In this document: one piece after another, positions 1 to 7,417 of the stretch
Position numbering within the stretch: the first letter of the stretch is position 1
Layout: each line of letters begins with the position of its first letter
DNA from: Nocardioides sp.
GTDB lineage: Bacteria; Actinomycetota; Actinomycetes; Propionibacteriales; Nocardioidaceae
Direction of reading: 5' to 3'
Assembly (NCBI GenBank): GCA_003519585.1
Contig: DOWL01000193.1
Coordinates: 24,228-38,019, forward strand
Length of the DNA: 13,792 bases
The notes under the pieces: model-generated
What the model was told of the DNA's origin: nothing
The model's database searches: none
Seen by the model: only the letters and a program-made list of their open reading frames with translations
Position numbers and translations under genes: made by a program

Positions 1-5
1 GGACA

Positions 6-41
6 GGGCCGTAGGTCATCCCTCCCCGGGTCGTGGGTCTA
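6..41 (+). promoter_or_regulatory. Candidate tandem DosR-like boxes upstream of xfp
   Basis: Two imperfect copies of the box found elsewhere in the window lie here: GGGCCGTAGGTCAT (6-19) and GGGTCGTGGGTCTA (28-41), with starts 22 bp apart. The first is nearly identical to the adhP-side box at 9125 (GGGCCGAAGGTCAT), and the pair spacing resembles the 21 bp between the two boxes at 9125 and 9146. The pair could serve xfp and a divergent gene off the left edge. No good -10 hexamer sits at the expected 23-base distance; CAGGAC at 66-71 is one base off and lacks the final T. A similar 11-of-14 match occurs by chance in the ABC ATPase coding region, so this is weaker than the other boxes. Confidence 0.3.
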
Positions 42-161
42 GGGCGCCGCGCCGGCGTGGGTTGACAGGACTCGATGTCGACACGGAGCGTGAGGACGAC
101 ACCCCGCGGCCCCGCCAATACCGGCCGGGGCCCGCACCCACCGACGGGAGTGTGGATCGTC

Positions 162-2600
162 GTGAGCACCGAGGCACCGACCGCAGGGCAGCCGCTGACC
201 GACGAGGAGGTGGCCCGGCTGGACGCGTACTGGCGGGCGGCCAACTACGTCTCCGTCGGACAGATCTACCTGCTGGACGATCCGCTCCTGCGCCGCCCGC
301 TCGAGCGCGAGGACATCAAGCCCCGGCTGCTCGGCCATTGGGGCACCACCCCGGGGCTGAACCTGCTCTGGACCCACCTCAACCGCCTGATCCGCCAGCG
401 GGACGTCGACGCGATCTTCCTCGCGGGGCCGGGGCACGGCGGGCCTGCTGCCGTCGCGAACGCGTGGCTCGAAGGGACCTACAGCGAGACCTACCCCCAC
501 GTGGGGGACGACGAGGAGGGGCTGCGCCGGCTGTTCCGCCAGTTCTCCTTCCCCGGGGGGATTCCGAGCCACGTGGCACCGGAGACCCCGGGGTCGATCC
601 ATGAGGGCGGAGAGCTCGGCTACGTGCTCTCACACGCGTACGGCGCCGCGCTGGACAACCCCGACCTCCTGGTCGCGGCGGTCGTCGGCGACGGCGAGTT
701 CGAGACCGGTCCGCTGGCCACCTCATGGCATGCCAACAAGTTCGTCGATCCGATCCACGACGGCGCGGTCCTACCGATCCTGCACCTCAACGGCTACAAG
801 ATCGCCAACCCGACCATCCCTGCACGCATCGAGAGAGACGAGCTCGAGTCGCTCCTGCGCGGCTACGGGCACACGGTGCTGACCGTCGAGGGGGACGACC
901 CGACCGACGTACACCGACAGCTGGCGTCGGCCCTCGAGCTGGCCCACGACCAGATCCGAGCGATCCAGCGCGCGGCGCGCGAAGAGGCAGATCTCGAGCG
1001 CCGGCCCTGGCCGATGATCCTGCTGGTCACTCCCAAGGGCTGGACCGGCCCGGCGCGCGTCGACGGCGTTCAGGTCGAAGGCACCTGGCGAGCCCACCAG
1101 GTGCCCCTGGCGGCCACTCGCGAGAACGACGATCACCGCCGTCAACTCGAGGAGTGGCTGCGCTCCTACCGCCCCGAGGAGCTCTTCGACGACCAGGGCC
1201 ACCTGGTCGCCGAGCTGCGCGCGCTCGCTCCCGTCGGCGCACGGCGGATGAGTGCCAACCCGCATGCCAACGGCGGGCTGCTGCGACGTCCGCTGGTGCT
1301 GCGCGACTTCCGGGACCACGCGGTCGAGGTGCCGTCGCCCGGCGGGTCGGTGCACGAGGCGACGCGAGTGCTCGGCCAGTACCTCGCGGACATCGTGCGT
1401 GACAACGCCGACAACTTCCGGATCTTCGGCCCCGACGAGACCGCGTCGAACCGGCTCGACGCGGTCTACTCCGTCACCGACAAGGTCTTCGCCGGACGCA
1501 TCGAGGACGTGGACGAGAACCTGGCTCGCAGCGGCCGGGTCATGGAGATGCTCTCGGAGCACACCTGCCAGGGCTGGCTCGAGGGATACCTCCTGACCGG
1601 TCGGCACGGGCTCTTCAGCTGCTACGAGGCGTTCATCCACCTCGTGGACTCGATGCTCAACCAGCACGCGAAGTGGCTCAAGACCACCCGGACCCTCGAG
1701 TGGCGCCCGCCGATCGCCTCGCTCAACTACCTGCTCACCTCGCACGTGTGGCGGCAGGACCACAACGGCTTCTCCCACCAGGACCCGGGCTTCATCGACC
1801 ACGTGGTCAACAAGAAGGCGGAGGTGGTCCGGGTCTACCTGCCGCCCGACACCAACACCCTGCTCTCCACCATGCGGCACTGCCTCGACAGCACCCACTA
1901 CGTGAACGTCGTGGTGGCCGGCAAGCAGCCTCAGTTCGACTGGCTCGACGCCGAGGCGGCCGATCTGCACTGCGCCCGCGGCCTCGGGATCTGGGAGTGG
2001 GCCTCCCACGAGGGCGACGACCCCGACGTGGTCATCGCCTGCGCCGGCGACGTGCCGACCCTGGAAGCACTCGCCGCGACCAGCATCCTTCGCGAGCGGC
2101 TGCCCGAGCTGCGGGTGCGCTTCGTCAACGTCGTCGACCTGATGCGACTCCAGGACGAGACCGAGCATCCGCACGGACTCTCGGCACGCGACTTCGACAC
2201 GGTCTTCACGCGCGATCGGCCGATCATCTTCGCCTACCACGGCTACCCCTGGCTGATCCACCGGCTCACCTATCGCCGCACCAACCACGACAACCTCCAC
2301 GTGCGCGGCTACAAGGAGGAAGGCACCACGACGACACCGTTCGACATGGTGATGATGAACGACCTCGACCGGTTCCACCTCGTCATGGACGTCATCGACC
2401 GCGTGCCGTCGCTGGGCTCGAGCGCCGCCGGGCTGCGCCAGGAGATGGGCGACATGCGTCGCCGAGCGCGGTCGTGGACCCGTGACCACGGCGAGGACCT
2501 GCCGGAGGTCCGGGACTGGTCGTGGAGTGGCGCCGAGCCCGAGCGCGGCGCGTCGCCGTCGACGACCGCGGATCCCGCGAACCCCGCGAACCGCCGGTAG
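162..2600 (+). CDS. xfp: Phosphoketolase (xylulose-5-phosphate / fructose-6-phosphate phosphoketolase)
   Basis: A thiamine-diphosphate enzyme of the cytoplasm. The family cleaves xylulose 5-phosphate (and often fructose 6-phosphate) with phosphate to acetyl phosphate plus glyceraldehyde 3-phosphate or erythrose 4-phosphate. From the GTG at 162 it has 812 residues, normal for the family. Visible motifs are [10 protein letters not shown] (58-67), GPGHGGPA (89-96), the ThDP motif [15 protein letters not shown] (from about 176), NGYKIANPT, and the CYEAFIH segment carrying the catalytic glutamate (about 489). The start was chosen because [20 protein letters not shown] begins where family members begin. 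A GGGAG lies 11 bases upstream, a rather long spacing. An in-frame ATG at 75 would add 29 residues unlike the family. Downstream, ackA on the opposite strand supplies the enzyme that uses acetyl phosphate. The function is clear; whether both substrates are used cannot be read from the sequence. Confidence 0.95.
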   Translation: MSTEAPTAGQPLTDEEVARLDAYWRAANYVSVGQIYLLDDPLLRRPLEREDIKPRLLGHWGTTPGLNLLWTHLNRLIRQRDVDAIFLAGPGHGGPAAVANAWLEGTYSETYPHVGDDEEGLRRLFRQFSFPGGIPSHVAPETPGSIHEGGELGYVLSHAYGAALDNPDLLVAAVVGDGEFETGPLATSWHANKFVDPIHDGAVLPILHLNGYKIANPTIPARIERDELESLLRGYGHTVLTVEGDDPTDVHRQLASALELAHDQIRAIQRAAREEADLERRPWPMILLVTPKGWTGPARVDGVQVEGTWRAHQVPLAATRENDDHRRQLEEWLRSYRPEELFDDQGHLVAELRALAPVGARRMSANPHANGGLLRRPLVLRDFRDHAVEVPSPGGSVHEATRVLGQYLADIVRDNADNFRIFGPDETASNRLDAVYSVTDKVFAGRIEDVDENLARSGRVMEMLSEHTCQGWLEGYLLTGRHGLFSCYEAFIHLVDSMLNQHAKWLKTTRTLEWRPPIASLNYLLTSHVWRQDHNGFSHQDPGFIDHVVNKKAEVVRVYLPPDTNTLLSTMRHCLDSTHYVNVVVAGKQPQFDWLDAEAADLHCARGLGIWEWASHEGDDPDVVIACAGDVPTLEALAATSILRERLPELRVRFVNVVDLMRLQDETEHPHGLSARDFDTVFTRDRPIIFAYHGYPWLIHRLTYRRTNHDNLHVRGYKEEGTTTTPFDMVMMNDLDRFHLVMDVIDRVPSLGSSAAGLRQEMGDMRRRARSWTRDHGEDLPEVRDWSWSGAEPERGASPSTTADPANPANRR

Positions 2601-2631
2601 CGGGTTCGTGGGACCTGCGCGGACGGCGGAC

Positions 2632-2681
2632 GGGACCTTGTGCCCTGATCGGGCCCTCGACGCCCTCCTAGCGTGAAGCCA
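2632..2681 (+). promoter_or_regulatory. DosR-like box and leaderless promoter of the 53-residue small ORF
   Basis: GGGACCTTGTGCCC (2632-2645) resembles the DosR core: the left half-site is perfect and the right one is degenerate. After 23 bases comes TAGCGT (2669-2674), a plausible actinobacterial -10 (TANNNT), and six bases later the ATG at 2681. If transcription starts at the A of the ATG, the box is centred at -42.5 and the transcript is leaderless. No convincing Shine-Dalgarno precedes the ATG, which fits. A second GGGAC half-site starts 22 bp upstream at 2610. The box and hexamer are seen directly; binding and the start site are inferred. Confidence 0.5.
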
Positions 2682-2842
2682 TGAACACGGTCCACCTCAC
2701 CGACGAACAGCTCACCGTCGCCCGCAACGGCATGGAGGCGTTCTTGCAGGGCTTCAGCCACGACGAGGCCGATGTCGTACGGGCGATCAGGTCGGTGATC
2801 GCGGCGCTCGCCGCGGCGGAGTCCGAGCCGGCAGCCAGCTGA
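2681..2842 (+). CDS. Small hypothetical protein, 53 residues
   Basis: Starts MNTVHLTDEQLTVARNGMEA and ends in an Ala-rich tail (AALAAAESEPAAS). It appears soluble, acidic and largely helical (LTDEQLTVARNGMEAFLQGF, then HDEADVVRAIRSVIAAL), with no signal peptide, membrane segment or cysteine. I do not recognise a named family. Reasons to call it real are actinobacterial codon use throughout, a promoter-like box plus TAGCGT placed precisely before the ATG, and a position filling the gap between xfp and the palindromic terminator before ackA. It begins 80 bases after the xfp stop. It may be a small accessory protein of the xfp/ackA stress module or a helical regulator, but no function can be assigned. 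Confidence 0.65.
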   Translation: MNTVHLTDEQLTVARNGMEAFLQGFSHDEADVVRAIRSVIAALAAAESEPAAS

Positions 2843-2851
2843 GACCGGGCC

Positions 2852-2869
2852 GAGCCCGGATCCGGGCTC
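2852..2869. terminator. Perfect palindrome between convergent genes, probable bidirectional terminator
   Basis: GAGCCCGGATCCGGGCTC is a perfect 18-bp inverted repeat. As RNA it would form a GC-rich stem with a GAUC loop. It lies 9 bases after the small-ORF stop and overlaps the last bases of the ackA stop codon on the other strand. No U-run follows, which is usual for high-GC actinobacterial terminators. Placement between convergent genes favours a terminator acting in both directions. Confidence 0.6.
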
Positions 2870-3980
2870 ACCCCACCACGTCACGCACCGCACGAGCGAT
2901 CGCGAGTGCCTCGTCGGTCGGTACGACGAGCACGTCCACGCGACTCGAGTCCGTGGCGATTCGGCGTGGCCCGGAGGCATCGGCGCGGTTGCGGTCCGGG
3001 TCGACCTCGATCCCCAGCGCGACCAGGCCAGCGAGCGCGTCCTCGCGGACGCGGGGTACGTGCTCTCCTACGCCGGCGGTGAACACCACCGCGTCGGCAC
3101 CGCCGAGGACGGCGAGATAGGCGCCGACGTACTTGCGCAGCCGATGGCAGTAGACGTCGTACGCCGTGCGCGCCATCGCGTCGCCCGCGTCCATCGCGGC
3201 CAGGAGGTCGCGGAAGTCGTGCACGCCGCAGAGCCCCTGGAGGCCCGACCGGTGCTGCAGCAGGTCTTCGAGCGCGTCGACGTCGACCCCCCGACGCAGC
3301 AGGTGCAGCAGCACCCCCGCGTCCACATCGCCGGGGCGGGTGCCCATCACCAGCCCCTCCAGCGGCGTCAGCCCCATCGAGGTGTCCAGCGGTCGCCCGC
3401 CACGTACGGCGGCTGCCGAGGCGCCGTTGCCGAGATGGAGGAGCACCAGGGCGAGCTCGGCTCGGCCGAGGAACCTGGCGGTCTCGGCGGCCACGTGCTC
3501 GTGGCTGATCCCGTGCGCGCCGAATCGGCGGATGCCGTGGTGCTCTGCGGTGTCGCGGTCCAGCGCATACGTCGTCGCGACGGTCGGAAGCCCCGCGAAG
3601 AACGCGGTGTCGAAGACCGCCACCTGGGGGAGGCCCGGAAGCGCGGCGCGGGTGGACCGGACGCCGGCCAGTGCGTTCGGGTTGTGCAGCGGCGCCAGGT
3701 CGGCCAGCTCGTCGATGGCGTGCTCGACGGACTCGTCGACGAGGGTCGCCCGCGTGAACCGGTCTCCGCCGTGGACCACACGATGCCCGACGCCGAGCAG
3801 GGCCGACGGGTCCACGTCGGCGTCGGACAGCGCATCGGCCACGTGTTCGAAGGCGCCGTCCCAGCCGGTCTGATCGACGCGTTCCACAGTCCCGCCGACC
3901 AGGGTCTGCTCGTCGCCGTCGAGGACGTCGTACTTCAGCGACGAGGATCCCGCATTGAGCACCAGCACGGCGCCGCTCAT
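2868..3980 (-). CDS. ackA: Acetate kinase
   Basis: Catalyses acetyl phosphate + ADP = acetate + ATP in the cytoplasm (ASKHA fold). It has 370 residues, slightly shorter than the usual 390-405. Family motifs occur in order: VLNAGSSSLKYDVLD (7-21, phosphate/ATP loop), GHRVVHGGDRF (65-75), AVFDTAFF (121-128), the HGISH loop (156-160), LHLGNGASAAAV (181-192), MGTRPGD (212-218) and PTDEALAIA (354-362, the conserved Mg-binding Glu). All expected catalytic residues appear present. The ATG at 3980 lies 17 bp after the exporter permease stop, so it may be cotranscribed with the exporter. TAGCGT sits six bases before the ATG, so it may also have its own leaderless promoter. No phosphotransacetylase gene is in view; xfp, convergent with it, is the likely source of acetyl phosphate. 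Confidence 0.95.
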   Translation of the reverse strand: MSGAVLVLNAGSSSLKYDVLDGDEQTLVGGTVERVDQTGWDGAFEHVADALSDADVDPSALLGVGHRVVHGGDRFTRATLVDESVEHAIDELADLAPLHNPNALAGVRSTRAALPGLPQVAVFDTAFFAGLPTVATTYALDRDTAEHHGIRRFGAHGISHEHVAAETARFLGRAELALVLLHLGNGASAAAVRGGRPLDTSMGLTPLEGLVMGTRPGDVDAGVLLHLLRRGVDVDALEDLLQHRSGLQGLCGVHDFRDLLAAMDAGDAMARTAYDVYCHRLRKYVGAYLAVLGGADAVVFTAGVGEHVPRVREDALAGLVALGIEVDPDRNRADASGPRRIATDSSRVDVLVVPTDEALAIARAVRDVVG

Positions 3981-3993
3981 GCGGCCACGCTAT
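3980..3993 (-). promoter_or_regulatory. Possible -10 element for leaderless ackA transcript
   Basis: On the minus strand TAGCGT (3988-3993) is followed by six bases and the ackA ATG at 3980. This is the same hexamer and spacing as before the small ORF at 2681. No ribosome-binding site of any strength precedes the ATG. No good DosR-like box sits at the expected distance: a GGGAC half-site at 4012-4016 is about 4 bp out of register and lies within conserved permease coding. Read-through from the ABC operon is an alternative. Confidence 0.35.
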
Positions 3994-3997
3994 CCGG

Positions 3998-6532
3998 TCA
4001 CTCGGCGGTGAGGGACCGCAGCACGTCGACCTTGCTCGCCCGGCGGGCGGGGCCGAGCGCCGCGAGGATGCCCACCAGCACCGCGACGGCGAGATAGGCG
4101 AGCAGGGTGAGCGTCGGGATGGTCACGATGGTGATGCCCTCGTCCGCCAGGGCGCGCGCCAGGGCCACACCGGCCGCCGTACCGAGGGCGATGCCGGTCA
4201 CCGCGCCGAGCAACGACATCAACACCGACTCGCGGCGTACGACCGCGCGGACCTGGGCCCGGGTGCCGCCCACCGCCCGGAGCAGGCCGAGCTCGCGAGT
4301 GCGCTCGAGGACGGACAGCGCCAGGGTGTTCACGATGCCGAGGATCGCGACGACCACTGCCAGGAGCAGCAGGGCGGTCACGATCCCGAGCAGCTGGTCG
4401 ACCGACTGCCGGGCCTCTCGCGTGATGTCCGCCGGCGTGTTCACCGTGACGTTGGGATAGTCCGCCACGGCCCGCTCGATCGCCGCCTTGGCCTGGTCCG
4501 CGTCGATGCCCGGAGCGGAGGTCATCAGGATCGCCGCGTCGAGCCGAGAGCCGACGTTGTCCTCGAAGTCGGGCATCGAGACGATGTAGGAGGCGTTGAT
4601 CAGGCTGCCCTTGTCGAAGGTCGCAGCGACCAGCATCTCGTGCGATCCGCCCTCGGGGAACGAGACGACCACCGTGTCGCCGGTGACCACCCCGAGGTCG
4701 TCGGCCTTCGTGCTGCTCACCAGGATGCGGCCTGGTGCGAGATCGGAGAGCCTTCCGGTCTTGACGCCCAGGTCGATCACCTGGTCGAGGCCGACGGTGT
4801 CCAGCCCCGTGACCAGAGTCGACCGACCGTCGACCTGGGCGCCCCACTCGCGCAGCTCCACGACGTCCTCGACGTCGTCACGAGCCCGCAGCAGATCGGC
4901 GACCGAGGAGCTGATCCCCATGCCGGCTCCCGCGGGCTCCAGGATCAGGTCCGAGCGGTTCCCACCGCTCACGGCCTCGGAGACCGAGTCCTTGAGCGAG
5001 GCGGCGGTCACCGCCACGGCGGCGACGACGGTCAGACCGATGGTCAGTGCCAAGGCGGTCGCCGCGGCCCGGCGGGAGTTGCGGCCGACGTTGCGGGCCG
5101 CCATGCGCCAGGCTCCGCCGCGCCGGCCGTGTCCGGCCAGTCCGGCGAGCCATCGGGCGAGCGAGGGCCCGACGAAGACCAGACCCAGGAAGGTCGTGAG
5201 CGTGGCGGCTACGGTCCACCACCGCTGGTTGCCGATCCAGGCGCAGACGGCCAGCGCCGTGGCGCCGGTCGCGAGCACCAGCCAGCCGGCGGTGTGGCGC
5301 AGCCGCCCCGATCCGCGCCCGGCCGGAACCACGTCGCGCAGCGCCTCCATGGGAGCCACGCGAGCCGCCACCCACGCCGGCAGCACCGCGGCCACCGTCG
5401 TCACGCCCAGACCGACGGCCAGGGCGACGACCACCGTCCGCGGGTCGATCGCGGGTGACGTCGTGGGGATGTCGACGCCGATCACCGAGAGCAGCGACCG
5501 GATCGCGATCGCCAGGCCGACGCCGACCAGCAGACCCAGGGCTCCGGACACGAGACCGATCGAGGCCGCCTCGACCAGGACGCCGCCGAGGACCTGCCGA
5601 CGCGTGGCCCCGACGGCGCGCAGGAGCGCGACCTCGCGGCGGCGCTGGGCGACCAGGACGTTGAAGGTGTTCCAGATGACGAACGAGCCGACGAGCAGCG
5701 CCACCCCGGCGAACACCAGCAGCACGGTGGTGAAGATGCCCAGCGCGTCCCGGACCGACTGCACGGCGTCGTCGGCCGCCTGCTCCCCCGTCACCGCCTC
5801 GACCCCGTCGGGCAGCTCCTCGGCGATGCGGTCCCGCAGCGCGGCGGCGTCCACCCCCTCTTCCGCGCGGACGTCCACCTCGTCGACGAGCCCGTCCTTG
5901 CCGAGCACGTGCTGTGCCGTCGGCAGGTCGAAACCGGCCAGGGTCGCGCCGAGGATGCTGTCGGTCTCCCCGAACCCCACGATGCCGACGAGCGTGAAGG
6001 TCTGCCTGCCCCGCTCGAAGATCACGGTGACCTGGTCACCGACGTGGAACCCGGCCTTGTCGGCGGTCTGGGCGTCCACGACCAGCTCGTCCGGGCCCGA
6101 GGGGACGCGACCCTCCCGCACGTGACCGGCACCGGACATCGCTCGATCGACGTGGATGTTGGTGCCGAAGGTGGGTGCTCCACCCGGCTGGATCGGCTTG
6201 CCCTGCGCATCCAGGATGAGCGCGAAACCGGCCACCGAGCCCTCCGCGGCCGCTACGCCCGGAACATCGCGCACCGTCTCGACCACGCTCTCGTCCAGCG
6301 GACGCAGCAGGCCTCCGGTCGTGGTGACGTCGGCCTCGAAGGGGGGCTCGGCGTGGACCACGACGTCGGTGCCGGAGGTCAGCCCGCCGTACAGCTCGTC
6401 GAAGGCCTTGACCATCGTGTCCGAGAGCACGTAGGTGCCGGAGACGAATGCGACGCCGACCGTCACCGCGGCGAGGGTCAGCAGCAGGCGGAGCTTGTTG
6501 ACCAGCAGGTTGCGGAGGGAGAACCGGAGCAC
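3998..6532 (-). CDS. ABC transporter permease with two FtsX domains (MacB/LolC-type exporter)
   Basis: An integral membrane protein of 844 residues, starting GTG. An N-terminal helix (about 16-36) precedes a large extracytoplasmic segment, then a first FtsX core of three helices (about 265-395, with WNTFNVLVAQRRREVALLRA). A central pair of helices (about 415-465) follows, then a second N-terminal-like helix after RRAAATALALTIGLTVVAAV, a second extracytoplasmic segment, and a second FtsX core (about 715-840, with NTLALSVLERTRELGLLRAV). This duplicated layout is typical of single-gene actinobacterial permeases paired with a LolD-like ATPase. The start is one base after the ATPase stop, so the two are translationally coupled, with GGGAG upstream. 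Such systems export peptides, lipids or drugs, or act as mechanotransmission devices. The substrate cannot be read from the sequence. Confidence 0.88.
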   Translation of the reverse strand: MLRFSLRNLLVNKLRLLLTLAAVTVGVAFVSGTYVLSDTMVKAFDELYGGLTSGTDVVVHAEPPFEADVTTTGGLLRPLDESVVETVRDVPGVAAAEGSVAGFALILDAQGKPIQPGGAPTFGTNIHVDRAMSGAGHVREGRVPSGPDELVVDAQTADKAGFHVGDQVTVIFERGRQTFTLVGIVGFGETDSILGATLAGFDLPTAQHVLGKDGLVDEVDVRAEEGVDAAALRDRIAEELPDGVEAVTGEQAADDAVQSVRDALGIFTTVLLVFAGVALLVGSFVIWNTFNVLVAQRRREVALLRAVGATRRQVLGGVLVEAASIGLVSGALGLLVGVGLAIAIRSLLSVIGVDIPTTSPAIDPRTVVVALAVGLGVTTVAAVLPAWVAARVAPMEALRDVVPAGRGSGRLRHTAGWLVLATGATALAVCAWIGNQRWWTVAATLTTFLGLVFVGPSLARWLAGLAGHGRRGGAWRMAARNVGRNSRRAAATALALTIGLTVVAAVAVTAASLKDSVSEAVSGGNRSDLILEPAGAGMGISSSVADLLRARDDVEDVVELREWGAQVDGRSTLVTGLDTVGLDQVIDLGVKTGRLSDLAPGRILVSSTKADDLGVVTGDTVVVSFPEGGSHEMLVAATFDKGSLINASYIVSMPDFEDNVGSRLDAAILMTSAPGIDADQAKAAIERAVADYPNVTVNTPADITREARQSVDQLLGIVTALLLLAVVVAILGIVNTLALSVLERTRELGLLRAVGGTRAQVRAVVRRESVLMSLLGAVTGIALGTAAGVALARALADEGITIVTIPTLTLLAYLAVAVLVGILAALGPARRASKVDVLRSLTAE

Positions 6533-6533
6533 G

Positions 6534-7310
6534 TCACTCTCCCAGCCGTCCCATGACCTCGAGGACCCGCTCCCTGGTCGGTGCGGTCAGCTCCTCCACG
6601 ATGGCGCCGTCGACCAGGAAGACGACGCGATCGGCGTACGCCGCGGCGCCGGGGTCGTGGGTGACCATCACGACCGTCTGGCCGAGCTCGTCGACGACCG
6701 AGCGCAGGAACCGCAGCAGTTCGGTGCCGGACTTGGTGTCCAGGGCACCGGTGGGCTCGTCGGCGAAGACGACCTCGGGTCGGTTCACGAGCGCTCGGGC
6801 CACCGCGACGCGTTGCTGCTGACCGCCGGACAGCTCGGAAGGCCGGTGGGAGAGGCGTTCGCCGAGGTCCAGCTTGGCGACCACCGTGGCCAGCCAGGCC
6901 GGATCGGGTGCCCGCCCGGCCAGATCGGCGGGCAGGGTGATGTTCTCCTCGGCGGTGAGAGTGGGCAGGAGGTTGAACGACTGGAAGACGAACCCGAGCC
7001 GGTCCCGCCGCAGCAGCGTGCGTTCCCGGTCGGTGAGCGAGGCGAGGTCGGTGTCACCGACCGACACCGTCCCGGCGGTGAGCGTGTCCAGACCCGCCAG
7101 ACAATGCATCAAGGTCGACTTGCCCGAGCCCGACGGGCCCATGATCGCGGTGAACTCGCCCGCGGGCAGGTCGAGGCTCAGGTCGTCGAGCGCCACGACG
7201 GACGTGTCCCCCTCGCCGTACACCTTGTGTGCGTGAACGGCGCGCGCCGCACTCGTCACCGCCGACGCGTCGAGCGTGGTGCCGGGGCTCTGGAGCCGTG
7301 AGGTGGTCAT
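6534..7310 (-). CDS. ABC transporter ATP-binding protein (MacB/LolD family)
   Basis: A cytoplasmic ATPase of 258 residues that would power the adjacent permease. All ATP-site motifs are intact: Walker A GPSGSGKS (58-65), Q-loop FQSFNLLPTLT (Q110), signature LSGGQQQR (160-167), Walker B VVFADEP (180-186) and the H-loop histidine in VMVTHDP (H218). The N-terminus, before HKVYGEGDTSVVALDDLSL, is about 25 residues longer than usual for the family. No other start codon fits, and the ATG at 7310 coincides with the transcription start predicted from the upstream box. The genes read ATPase, permease, then ackA with very short gaps. Linking an exporter to acetate kinase is unusual. Substrate unknown. 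Confidence 0.92.
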   Translation of the reverse strand: MTTSRLQSPGTTLDASAVTSAARAVHAHKVYGEGDTSVVALDDLSLDLPAGEFTAIMGPSGSGKSTLMHCLAGLDTLTAGTVSVGDTDLASLTDRERTLLRRDRLGFVFQSFNLLPTLTAEENITLPADLAGRAPDPAWLATVVAKLDLGERLSHRPSELSGGQQQRVAVARALVNRPEVVFADEPTGALDTKSGTELLRFLRSVVDELGQTVVMVTHDPGAAAYADRVVFLVDGAIVEELTAPTRERVLEVMGRLGE

Positions 7311-7359
7311 GCCAGCAGCCTCGTGAGCCCGGCTCCGCCGGCACAGGGTCGAACGTCCC
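7310..7359 (-). promoter_or_regulatory. DosR-like box and leaderless promoter of the ABC exporter operon
   Basis: GGGTCGAACGTCCC (plus strand 7346-7359; GGGACGTTCGACCC as read toward the gene) has both GGGAC-type half-sites, with one A/T change in the GGG-side half. It is 11 of 14 identical to the box before the CBS gene in reading orientation or better (GGGACGTTCG shared). Reading leftward, 23 bases later comes GAGGCT (7317-7322), then six bases, then the ATG at 7310. The box centre is exactly 42.5 bp upstream of the ATG, as for the small ORF at 2681. The hexamer is a poor -10 apart from its A and final T. Regulation is inferred. Confidence 0.6.
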
Positions 7360-7362
7360 GTA

Positions 7363-7389
7363 CGGGTTGACCAACGACTCGGTCACCCG
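7363..7389 (-). terminator. Stem-loop after the adhP operon
   Basis: CGGG-T-TGACC (7363-7372) pairs with GGTCACCCG (7381-7389), giving a nine-base-pair stem with one bulged base and an eight-base loop. It lies 29 bases beyond the stop of the 206-residue gene and just upstream of the exporter promoter box, so it is well placed to separate the two leftward operons. No U-run follows. Confidence 0.45.
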
Positions 7390-7417
7390 CAGCCGACGGC
7401 CGCTGCCTACCCACGGC

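Noticed and set aside
62..67. TTGACA as a -35 element for xfp
   Set aside because: No acceptable -10 hexamer 16-19 bases downstream, and its position relative to the box at 28 does not fit the geometry of the other promoters.
771..2489. Long minus-strand open frame (572 codons) opposite xfp
   Set aside because: It mirrors the high-GC codon pattern of xfp, which is an unmistakable phosphoketolase; the translated antisense product is low-complexity (HVHVV, VEVV runs) and has no family pattern or ribosome site.
4012..4025. GGGACCGCAGCACG as a box for ackA
   Set aside because: Only the GGGAC half fits, it is about 4 bp off the position seen at other promoters, and it encodes the conserved permease C-terminus.
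3060..6125. Plus-strand open frames opposite ackA and the ABC permease (3060-4097, 4596-6125)
   Set aside because: Antisense frames of well-supported genes, with Thr/Ser/Arg-rich products and no start signals.
6652..6665. GGGTCGTGGGTGAC box-like match
   Set aside because: Lies in the codons of the ABC ATPase H-loop (VTHDPG), so conservation is explained by protein. Shows that 11-of-14 matches occur by chance.
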